From positions 28,071,118-28,135,117 of the forward strand of contig OX442314.1 in the NCBI GenBank assembly GCA_949358305.1: a stretch of DNA of 64,000 nucleotides, written 5' to 3'. The notes below the pieces were generated by a model, which saw nothing but the letters and a program-made list of their open reading frames with translations, had not been told where the DNA came from and ran no database searches. A program made the position numbers and the translations under genes. Below are positions 1 to 8,002 of the stretch, piece by piece; positions within the stretch are counted from its first letter, which is position 1; every line of letters begins with the position of its first letter. This DNA is from Strigamia acuminata. Its lineage: Eukaryota; Arthropoda; Chilopoda; Geophilomorpha; Linotaeniidae.

Positions 1-157
1 GCGATTACCTCGTGTTCACACGGACTTCCGCTTTTCACAGCTGATCTCTGCATTCGTGCGTGATCCTCGTTTTTAACATTTTACCGAGTTTTTTTTTGAG
101 ATAGTTTTATCATCCTTTTTTCAATCGTGATTGAGCTTTTTGTGCGCGCTCCTCGCC

Positions 158-247
158 ATGGACGAGGAAGAGAACGACGTGCTTGCCATCGAGCACGATG
201 ACGAGGAAAACTGGGACCGCGATGTAAACCAAGTCCAACCCGATCAG
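158..247 (+). CDS. Candidate first coding exon of the two-ORF unit
   Basis: An ATG at 158 opens a short, very acidic reading frame (Asp/Glu-rich, 30 codons to the proposed donor; read without splicing it stops at 269-271). At 247/248 the sequence CAG|GTAGAAGT is an acceptable 5' splice site in phase 0. At 1091 the pyrimidine-rich CCACCCTTCCAG is a good 3' splice site immediately before the ATG of the next ORF, also in phase 0. Splicing would therefore add an acidic N-terminus to the 172-residue ORF. What is seen is the frame and the two sites; splicing is inferred. The alternative is an untranslated leader with a chance ORF. Confidence 0.35.
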
Positions 248-1091
248 GTAGAAGTCGGCATCGGCACATGAGAATTATTTCCGTGCTGCTGAAAGAGAAA
301 TTTTGTTGACTAATACCTGACATGAGTGCTTTGCACTCACAATAGCGTATAATTAATTATTAACCGCGATCGCTCACACGATCGTATTTTTTTCTTGTTA
401 ATTTGTTTTCGGGGTGCGAGCGCAGACTTCAAGTCGCCTCGCGTCTCGAAAATTCCTCATGACTTGAGTCACGAGCGAGACAATGGGCTCGAGCCATAAA
501 TAATTTTATGACAAGGGGAGAATATTCTGTAAAAGAATATTTTTCTCCACAAGTAATTTGACGCATCAAATTGATGCAACTTCACATTCGTACGATGAAT
601 TTTTCGATGTGTTAGATAAATTTAATTTGACTTTAACTTTTTTTTAAAAATTAGACAAAGTCCGACTTCGGAATAATTCTTTATTAGGTTTATTTATTTA
701 ATAAAATTTCGACAAGCACATTTATTGTGCAATTTTAGTAATAATTTACACCCGACGAATTCTTTTTACGAATGACTGATAATTATTAATTTAATTATTA
801 GTAATGTCCTAATTAATGTTAGAATTAATTTGAAGTAAAATCTGATGAAAAGAATCCAGATTAAAGGCTCGATTCCGTCTCGCTGTGCGTTTTGGACATG
901 AGACAGATTTTTACGTGATGACTTCTCTTTTTCTATCCGACGAGGGACAATTCGTCCTACGTTTGCACCGATAGACAGGAATCGGTCTCGACGGACGGCT
1001 GCACGTATCGGCAACGTCCCTCGAAACCAACCATTTATCTACGTATTTAATATTAACTTTTTATTAATCGTTTATTTCTCCACCCTTCCAG
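248..1091 (+). other. Candidate intron or structured leader rich in short hairpins
   Basis: No credible coding region. The stretch is AT-rich and carries several short perfect inverted repeats, for example GAGTGCTTTGCACTC near 323, a CGATCG...CGATCG pair near 370, GGAGAATATTCT pairing with the AAGAATATTTTTCTCC side near 515-555, and GCACATTTATTGTGC near 715. This resembles the hairpin chains in the copia LTRs further along the window, though no sequence is shared. It lies between the proposed donor at 248 and acceptor at 1091. Confidence 0.35.
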
Positions 1092-1610
1092 ATGGCATTA
1101 CGTAGAACATGGGGACCATTAGACCCCGCTTGCATCACTCGTGGCGGGATATTTCGAGGCGCGCTGCCCGATTTTTACCGACGATGTTTCGGCGAAGACG
1201 CCGACCCTTGGCGCCTGCGAATACTACATTCCCGATGCATCGCCCGACGTTGGGTACGAGACTGCACGCTCCTGGATACGTTCCCGGAGGGAATGCGCGA
1301 AGGCATCGCCACAGAGTTAGCTCGTGACGATGACCCGAAATCGCCAATTTTCCACCCCGGATTGTCAAGTCAGTACACTGGCAACCCGGCGGAGGAACAC
1401 GTGCTGCATGCGTGGCGAGCAGCCGAGACAGAAGAGGCCCGTGAGGCCATCTATCAGCATTATAGACAACAGCTGGTGGATACCGCTGCGGCAGTGGCCG
1501 AGCGCATCCTCCAAAACGAGGGGATGACCGCGGATGATATTCATCTGTGGTTTGAGAGGCTACGATTGGGAGAGAGTAGCCCCAGTGGAGACCTCGGATG
1601 GGAATTTTAA
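1092..1610 (+). CDS. Unrecognised 172-residue protein, first ORF of a two-ORF unit
   Basis: The ORF starts at an ATG directly after a splice-acceptor-like CTTCCAG and runs 172 codons. The product is mixed charged with several Cys and Trp in the first 70 residues (a CFGEDADPW stretch, HSRC, RDC) and a helical, acidic second half rich in Ala, Glu and Arg. I do not recognise a domain and see no CCHC zinc knuckle, signal peptide or membrane segment. Its last 13 bases overlap the start of the next ORF (ATGGGAATTTTAA contains both the ATG and this ORF's TAA), in a different frame. That is a typical stop-restart arrangement in compact mobile elements. Because the next ORF ends at a polypurine tract and an LTR-like sequence, it may be a gag-like gene of an LTR element; that is inference. 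Confidence 0.45.
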   Translation: MALRRTWGPLDPACITRGGIFRGALPDFYRRCFGEDADPWRLRILHSRCIARRWVRDCTLLDTFPEGMREGIATELARDDDPKSPIFHPGLSSQYTGNPAEEHVLHAWRAAETEEAREAIYQHYRQQLVDTAAAVAERILQNEGMTADDIHLWFERLRLGESSPSGDLGWEF

Positions 1611-3856
1611 CGTCCCAAGCCGAGATGTGGCAGCTCCACCACCTGGGGATTTTGGGGCCCAAGAGCAGCTACCCGCGGAAGCGCAAGCGCTCCAAAGGCG
1701 CCGGGAACAGCCAGTCGCGTTCCCCGGTGACAACCAAGAGACAGCGTGTCACTCAAAACACGACTGAAGGCAACGAAGCTGGGCCATCCACCAGTACGGT
1801 GCGTGACCCTTCGCAGTATTCCCGACCGCGAATTTTCGTAAACCGTCAGATTAAAGACGGTAAGGAGTACAAGGAGGTTTGGATGTCTGGTGACGAAGAG
1901 CGAGTCTCTCGTCCCAGCACTTCTAGACGTCCGCTGACTCATCGCGAGCAGCGGAAAAAAGATCGCAAAGAGCGATACTTCGCGAGGTGCGAAGCTCGGG
2001 GCCGTCCCATCCCCGAACCCGCCTACGTCTCCAAGAGAGCGGGTCGACGAAGTGGTAGCCAGTCAGGTGAGCGAAGCGTCCCAGCGGCAGATACGCGGGA
2101 CCTTCGCGAGATTCTGACTCAGATGAAGCGGACGAAACTGACACGTTTCGATCCCGCGATGAAACACGCCAGGAAGATGGGTGTTGTCACCGACGGGAAG
2201 GTGACCCCACACGAGGTGGCAAGGTGGCTCGCAGACTACATAAATTCGCGACCACGACCCGATGGCACGCCAACCGCCATCGTGCAGCCTTCGGGCTCCG
2301 GACAACATCTCCCGGCGCCCCAAGTCGCAATGACTGGGGTGCAGACGACGGAGACGCCACCACCGCCGACGCAGCCAACACCACCGCTGCCGACGCCAAC
2401 GCTGCCGACCAAGACGCAGCCGCCTCCGAACCTGCCGCCGCCGTCGTTGTTGAATTCGAGCGATCCGCCGGATTTGCACACCGACCGCTCAGTCCCTCTC
2501 CCCGTTGGACAGAGCATTGCGCAGGAATGTCGAGCCAATTTGACCGGCATTTACAGGCCGAGCCAACCCCGACCCGGTTCCTCGGCCCTGTTTTTCGAGA
2601 GGCGAGACGAAGAAGCGCGACTCGCGAGAGAAGCCGCCAACCCGACTATCTCCGAGCTCTCAGCGTTCCGCTTCGTGATGGAAGACCCAAGAGTCTCCGC
2701 ACCCGCCTTGCGAGGTGTGGACCAGGCCCAGCGATATTTCATCGAATGGGCAACGGCGATGATGAGTAAGCTCTCGTGTGCCTTCACTGCGGATTCGGAG
2801 CGATCGAATCCAGTGAATCGTCGCAGCCTACAGCTATCATTGACCAAGGTCATGATGCAGCTGCTAACCCCAGCACTCTTCGGAGAAGGGCGTCAGGCGA
2901 TGGCCGCATGGTCTGTCGTGGACAGAGAGGGTGTACAGGTTCCCCGTGCACTCCTCGCAGAGTGGAGTTCCATTCTGCCCGACCCTGTGTTGACTCGGTA
3001 CGAGCTAACCAGGGATGTGGTAAACCCCGAATTCGAGGGGTACAAGTTGCGAAGCACGGCGTTTCGTTACACCTCCGCCACCTGGACAGCGGCGCCTACC
3101 CAACAACTGCGCGCCTTGACCATCCAGACGGAAGAATCGGCAGAGGATGTAGACATGGTGATCTCGCCGACGAGCGGAGTTCCGATTCCGCCACCGATGC
3201 CTGCGGAGATATCCCCGCAAGGACCCGCCCTGTTCGAAGTGGCGGGTAAACCAAAGCGCTTGCTGTGCCGAACGCCACCCGTCAGGTCCGTCGAGCAAAC
3301 GAAGCCGACACCGCCCGGGACCTCACCGGCCCGAGCGGCGACATCAACGCAAGCAGTGATTCCCGCGGCCACCCAGAAGCCGAAGCCGGCACCACCTCCA
3401 CCAGACTATTATGGGCGAATCATCGACGAGTTTCCCCATCTTTCGATGACGACGGCGACCAGGAGGTTTATCCTCGCGCAGCGGGACAAAGGCAAATCAG
3501 TCTTCATCTGGCTTCACAACCAGATCCGGAAGACTAGAGACCTCATCTTCCACCAGAGGTTGCTGAGAGCCCACCGTGTGCCAGTGACGCCAGCGGAAGC
3601 CAATGCCATCCGGCATACGAACACCGGCTTCTCCGCCTACATCCCGAGCGTTTGGTTACACGAGAGGACGCGTGCCCCGCATGAGCCAGTTGACGGCCAT
3701 GCATTATGCTTCATTACGGAGCATGAGGACCCCCGAGATCGGTCCTCGGCGTTAGTAGGCGATCTACCCGCGCCACCCGGCACTCAACCGCCTGTCCCTG
3801 GAGTGAGTTACGCCCAGGTGACGGACTCAGTGTCGGGTCCCCCAGGAAAGAAGTGA
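1598..3856 (+). CDS. Unrecognised 752-residue proline-rich basic protein, second ORF
   Basis: A single open frame of 752 codons from an ATG that overlaps the upstream stop. Visible layout: a very basic N-terminal third (RKRKRSKG near residue 27, a REQRKKDRKERYFARCEARGR segment near 115-135), a long proline/threonine-rich linker around residues 230-300, then a more globular, helix-rich part around 325-480 with aromatic and charged residues, a second low-complexity linker, and a C-terminal domain around 600-715 (a YYGRIIDEFPHLSM stretch). There is no CCHC knuckle, DSG/DTG protease motif, YxDD reverse transcriptase or integrase motif. It ends 36 bases before GGAGGGGGAAG and TGTTGTGACC, which look like a polypurine tract and an LTR start. 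A structural, gag-like protein of a non-autonomous or highly diverged LTR element is the best guess; the function is unknown. Confidence 0.5.
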   Translation: MGILTSQAEMWQLHHLGILGPKSSYPRKRKRSKGAGNSQSRSPVTTKRQRVTQNTTEGNEAGPSTSTVRDPSQYSRPRIFVNRQIKDGKEYKEVWMSGDEERVSRPSTSRRPLTHREQRKKDRKERYFARCEARGRPIPEPAYVSKRAGRRSGSQSGERSVPAADTRDLREILTQMKRTKLTRFDPAMKHARKMGVVTDGKVTPHEVARWLADYINSRPRPDGTPTAIVQPSGSGQHLPAPQVAMTGVQTTETPPPPTQPTPPLPTPTLPTKTQPPPNLPPPSLLNSSDPPDLHTDRSVPLPVGQSIAQECRANLTGIYRPSQPRPGSSALFFERRDEEARLAREAANPTISELSAFRFVMEDPRVSAPALRGVDQAQRYFIEWATAMMSKLSCAFTADSERSNPVNRRSLQLSLTKVMMQLLTPALFGEGRQAMAAWSVVDREGVQVPRALLAEWSSILPDPVLTRYELTRDVVNPEFEGYKLRSTAFRYTSATWTAAPTQQLRALTIQTEESAEDVDMVISPTSGVPIPPPMPAEISPQGPALFEVAGKPKRLLCRTPPVRSVEQTKPTPPGTSPARAATSTQAVIPAATQKPKPAPPPPDYYGRIIDEFPHLSMTTATRRFILAQRDKGKSVFIWLHNQIRKTRDLIFHQRLLRAHRVPVTPAEANAIRHTNTGFSAYIPSVWLHERTRAPHEPVDGHALCFITEHEDPRDRSSALVGDLPAPPGTQPPVPGVSYAQVTDSVSGPPGKK

Positions 3857-3892
3857 TCGCTCAGCCCCACGGTCTGAGCTCGGAGGGGGAAG

Positions 3893-4911
3893 TGTTGTGA
3901 CCCGACTGGACCGGGGTCAACGAAGAGTTTCTCTCGTGACCTCGTTTCGGGTGTAAGGGGAGCCGCAAGCGCGTCTCCCTTCCCTCAGTGCATTGACATC
4001 TAGTCAATGGACAGGCGTCTGCCCTGAGGGAGTGGGGATGGCTCGTCCACCCCACCATTGGGTGATTCCGGTCACCTGTCAACCTCGCTTTGTGCAAAGG
4101 AATGTGCCTTGCACTGAGCGGGCAGAACCAACACAACCATCAAACGAGAAACACACGTAAACCCGTCGTCCTACAAGATCAGGCCCAAGTAAAATATACT
4201 GGGATTGACCAAGGACAAAGGACAATTTACCGTGAGTACGTTTGGTCAGTGTCAAACTCCGCAGAGTAACCTGCGAGATAAGATTACCACACTATTTTAG
4301 CACACCAGCTAGAAATAGTAAAAACCACTCCAGTTTAGCGAGTTGTGCAGACAAACGGTCGCACAAGCCTAAACTGCAGTTAAACCACGACGAGCGTTCC
4401 CGCCGCTGTGTGATCGCCGGGAGCCAGAAGAGTCCGCCGCTGTGTGATCGCCGGACACCACACAAAAACCTAGACAACAGCCCGAAGTAAGCCTTTTAAC
4501 TAAGCATTCACTCGCGCCCGACCAGCGTGAGCCCGAAGGACCAGCCAGAGACGAGCCGAGGACGCCATATTGCCACGCCGGCCCAAGACGACATCGCGTT
4601 GCCACAACGACGACGCCATCTTGGACGCGAACGAAACAACAGACGACCTCGCCGATTCCAGCCAGCTTTCATCATACCTTTACATTTCCATTTCCCTTCA
4701 CCCATTCCGATTTACCTTTTACCTACCTTTCATATATATATATAAGATATATCTGTATATTGTCCCACAGAATAAATCTATATTATATTTTACCTTTTAT
4801 ATCTGTGTAATCATTTCTTTGGGTAAACCGCTTGAGACAAAGCGGTAGTGAGTTAGTCGAATTAAGTAATCAACCCACGAGTTAGCGACGGTTAGAGTTG
4901 AGCGCGACAAC
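3893..4911 (+). repeat. Candidate 3' LTR of the two-ORF unit
   Basis: Begins TGTTGTGACC right after a purine run (GGAGGGGGAAG, 3882-3892). It contains a TATA-rich stretch near 4734-4752 and AATAAA at about 4771, and ends near GCGACAAC, which mirrors the start imperfectly. It holds a tandem duplication of CGCCGCTGTGTGATCGCCGG at about 4400-4457, a hairpin ACCGCTT/AAGCGGT near 4828-4846, and GCCATCTTGG (4615-4624), the reverse complement of a motif found in the copia LTRs. No second copy exists in the window, so the LTR assignment and its right edge are provisional; the 5' mate would lie upstream of base 1. Confidence 0.45.
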
Positions 4912-5264
4912 CTGGCAGAACCCGTGTTCTTTAATGGATGCCAAAATGTTCGCCCGATACGGATTTTGATGTTTTCGATACCAAAAAACGTTATAAAAAT
5001 TCTGAAACCAGGCTAAATCTGGTTAAAATAAAAATTCCTATCTGCCCATATATTTTGTTTTTTAATATTGTCTAGAAAAAGGACTTTGTTGAAGGTTTTT
5101 TGCCACGATCACGGCAATCACGAAATAATCTGCGGTAGTAGCGCACTCTGGCGGCGATTTGAACACCAGTATGAAAGCCTTTTTCAAAAACTTGGTTTTT
5201 TATATTTACTTGTTTTCTTTCTCTGGATGTGGGGATTTGACTTGTTGTCACCCCAGCAGCAGCA
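4912..5264. other. Intergenic stretch, no gene seen
   Basis: CTGGCAGAACCCG directly follows the candidate LTR and could be a primer-binding-like site or flank. The rest is unremarkable sequence up to the gypsy fragment. CCCCAGCAGCAGCAG near 5250 is splice-acceptor-like, but no exon is evident. Confidence 0.4.
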
Positions 5265-6548
5265 GCTGATGTGTGGAACACGCAACCTTACATCGACGAC
5301 TCAGCTGTCACCGGGCCAACCAACGACGTGCACCTTCGAAATCTCGACAGCCTCCTTGCTACTTTCGACGCAAACGGACTCACGCTCAACGAATCCAAGT
5401 GCAAGTTTTTGCAACCATCGGTTGAATTTTTGAGTTTAAGAATTTCGAAGCAAGGAATTTCGCCAATTAATTCCAAATTGGCGCCCCTTCGTAACTGCTC
5501 GCGTCCGACGGACTTCACATCGTTAAAATCGTTCATAGGCCTTGTAAACTATTATGGTCGTTTCGTTGCTAATTTATCAACAACTCTTGAACCTCTTTAT
5601 AGTCTCACTCGTGACGGCGCCAAATGGACGTGGGACAAGCAACACAAAGCAGCATAGCTGTGCGTGCGAAATTCGGTTTCAACAAAGTCAGCTCTCACAC
5701 ATTACGACCAGAAGAAGCCCGTGTACCTCACGGTCGACGCATCGCCCGTTGGAGTGGGCGCATTCCTCTCGCACGTCGACTCCGCCAACGTGCACCACCC
5801 AATCGCCTTCGCATCATCACTCTTGTCAGCTGCCCAGCGCAACTACGCGCAAATCGAGCGCGAAGGATACGCAATAGTGTATGGAATTCGAAAATTCCAC
5901 CACTATTTGTTTGGACGACGATTTCTGCTTCGAACAGACCACAAGCCGTTGGTCTCCATTTTCGGCGACAAAAAGGGGTGCAACCAAGTCGTGGCTGCAC
6001 GCCTTCACCGCTGGGCCGTCTTCCTGTCAGCGTACGACTACGACATTTCGCATGTTTCCGCTTCGGACAACGCAATTGCTGACAGACTATCGAGGAACCC
6101 GCAGCCACTCGTCGACGCGACAGAAGACCTCGAAATCGGCGCAATTGAGATTTTTTCGTCATCCCTACTGCAATTTCCAGTCTCCGCGGCTTCACTGCAA
6201 GCGGCATACGACAACGACGCAAATGCACACACACAGGATGGGAACAGCACACGCCTAAAATGGCTCCCTTTTACAAGCATCATGATTCCTTTTCGGTTTT
6301 TAATAACTATTTGTTTTTATTCGACAGACTTGTGGTTCCAGTCGGCCTGCGCGCTGCAATTCTGGCGGAGTTGCATGCAGGTCACTACGGCATTGTGCGC
6401 ACAAAGTCTCTTGCGCGCGCCACGGTCTGGTGGCCGGGAATCGACGCCGACGTAAAGCGCACCGTGCGCCTATGTGATGCTTGCCAACGGGCACTCCCAG
6501 ATCCTCCACGTACTTCAGACGTCCGCTGGTCAATACCGGACAAGGTGT
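5265..6548 (+). pseudogene. Ty3/gypsy pol fragment, left part (RT end, RNase H, integrase zinc finger)
   Basis: Translation gives the end of a Ty3/gypsy reverse transcriptase starting at the catalytic YIDD box (near 5283-5295), the connection region (FIGLVNYYGRF), an RNase H with its acidic residues present (LTVDAS, an Asp in RTDHKPL, an Asp in DNAIADRLSR), then an integrase HHCC region (ELHAGHYG ... CDACQ). Two breaks are visible: an in-frame TAG at 5655-5657 between RT and RNase H, and a frameshift near 6260 before the integrase. The RT fingers, protease and gag are missing. The frame ends at a Lys-Val codon pair, where copia element A inserted. The integrase core continues in frame at 20942 once the 5-bp GGTGT duplication is counted once. 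This is a dead remnant and the oldest layer of this nest. Confidence 0.88.
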
Positions 6549-7066
6549 TGTTGGTCAAAAGACCACTTATTTATCGATAACAAATGTTATTTACATTATT
6601 TCTTTGTTTAGTTTGATGTATTAATTACATTTATCGCTCATGTGTTAAATACGACATTCATTTCGTATTCCATGCTGTCACATACGTAATTCCGTATGAT
6701 TTGTATCTTTATATATGAGATTTATTCTTTTGTTAACTTTAATGTTAGTTTTTGGCACCAGAGTGCCATTCTGTACACTTTGCAATTTCCAAGATGGATG
6801 CCACCACAGGTTTTGTGCTGCTCCATCTCAATTCATTCTTTTTGGACACATTATGTGAGTTATTATTTTATTAAAAGATAGTATTTTGTTTAACAAGTGT
6901 TGTTGTTTGTTCTGCACGGAATTATAAGTGCAGAACACGTCGTTTCGTGCAGAAACGACTCGTTACGTCGTCGATACGTTCGCGTGTGAAACGCGACGCC
7001 ATTCCGGCAATTTGCCGCACGCTTCCTGGCGATATTTCGCCAATATCTGCGCCCCTCTGTCCTACA
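6549..7066 (+). repeat. 5' LTR of element A
   Basis: 518 bp, TG...CA. Reading 5' to 3': a terminal hairpin GGTCAAAAGACC; a TATA-like TTTATATATGAG near 6710; a GGCACCAGAGTGCC hairpin (about 6762-6775); CCAAGATGG (6789-6797), whose ATG (6794) opens a frame running to the 5' splice site at 6854/6855 (GTGAGT); ATTAAA at 6870-6875, the likely poly(A) signal; then a run of short perfect hairpins from about 6918 to 7045 (TTCTGCAC/GTGCAGAA, GTCGTTT/AAACGAC, TCGCGT/ACGCGA, CGGCAATTTGCCG, TGGCGA/TCGCCA). The promoter and poly(A) roles follow from LTR biology; the splice site is inferred from sequence. Confidence 0.93.
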
Positions 7067-7068
7067 TT

Positions 7069-7080
7069 TGGTAGCAGAGG
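7069..7080 (+). other. Primer-binding site of element A
   Basis: TGGTAGCAGAGG lies two bases after the 5' LTR. Its first 11 bases are complementary to the 3' end of animal initiator tRNA-Met (...CTCTGCTA plus CCA). The same 12-mer follows the 5' LTRs of B, D, E and G. Confidence 0.85.
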
Positions 7081-7461
7081 ATGGTTGCCAGATAAAGCAA
7101 CCATTTCTCAATTAATTTTCGACACATTTATCGCGAAAGCGATTTGTGCGCCGAAAAATTGTTTATTTTCAGGCTTCACGAATCCACACGGCGCCATTTT
7201 GTTTCCTGGACGTCGCCGACGTTTCCACGACGTTACCGATAGCCAGGGCTATCGTTTTCAACGATATTCGTTTAATTTTGTCCAATTTCTCGCGGGTTTC
7301 GCGGATTTTGAGGCAAATTTCTTTTGTTTTTGCAGATTTTTCGACGAAACTGGATTTTCGACACGAAGCGGCAGTTCCAACGAGAACCGAACACTAGATT
7401 GTTCGCCGCTTAGTTCCCCGGTGAACGGCGGTTATCACCGATCTGTGCAAGTGGACGAAGA
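7081..7461 (+). other. Leader of element A, first part
   Basis: Non-coding leader between PBS and gag. It holds two acceptor-like sites, TTTATTTTCAG at 7162-7172 and TTTTGTTTTTGCAG ending at 7335, a GATAGC/GCTATC hairpin with loop CAGG (7238-7253), and a GTTC/GAAC hairpin with loop CCCGGT (7413-7426). Equivalents are found in B, D, G and partly E. The leader is cut at GAAGA (7457-7461) by element B and continues at 14725. Confidence 0.7.
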
Positions 7462-7988
7462 TGTTGGTCTAAAGACCGTCTTATTTCGATATCAAATGTT
7501 AATTCTTTCTCTATTTAACTTTCAAATGTATTATCTCGATATTTTCTTATATATCTCGCTTTTACACACATTGTGTGCTGTCCCGTATGTAATTCCATAC
7601 AAGTGTTTTCTATTTTGATATGATTTGTTCTTTTGTTTTGACAAGTTATGTCAATTACTGTCACCAGAGTGCTGTGACACTCTTCTCTCAATCCAAGATG
7701 GCGCAACACACGGGCGTGTGTTGTTTGACTACATTTTCACCATTATATGTAAGATATATTGTTTTTATTAAAGTGTTTATTATTTTTACATATAGTCTGT
7801 TGATTTAAAGCACTCCGTGTGCTCAGTTTGCGCATATAAGTGTCCTTAAGACACGCGCTTGTTTTCAAATCGATACACGTATCGATAGCGTCGTGCGGGT
7901 CGCACGACGCCATTTTCTGGGTTTAATTTACGCTTCTGGTCGGCATTTCGGTCACCACTGCGCGCTCCTCTGCTACCGGTTACCTACA
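7462..7988 (+). repeat. 5' LTR of element B
   Basis: 527 bp. GGTCTAAAGACC hairpin at the start; TATA-like TTCTTATATATC near 7545; GTCACCAGAGTGCTGTGAC (about 7660-7678); CCAAGATGGC (7693-7702) with an ATG frame from 7698 to a GTAAGA donor at 7749; ATTAAA at 7767-7772; then hairpins AGCACTCCGTGTGCT, GTGTCCTTAAGACAC, ATCGATACACGTATCGAT and GCGTCGTGCGGGTCGCACGACGC. The order of parts matches A although the hairpin sequences differ. Confidence 0.93.
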
Positions 7989-7990
7989 AT

Positions 7991-8002
7991 TGGTAGCAGA
8001 GG
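7991..8002 (+). other. Primer-binding site of element B
   Basis: TGGTAGCAGAGG, complementary to the initiator tRNA-Met 3' end over 11 bases, two bases after the LTR. Confidence 0.85.

Noticed and set aside
2224-2769. ORFs of 100-180 codons overlapping the 752-codon ORF on both strands
   Set aside because: GC-rich shadow frames; alanine/arginine/tryptophan bias is the mirror of the proline-rich main frame.
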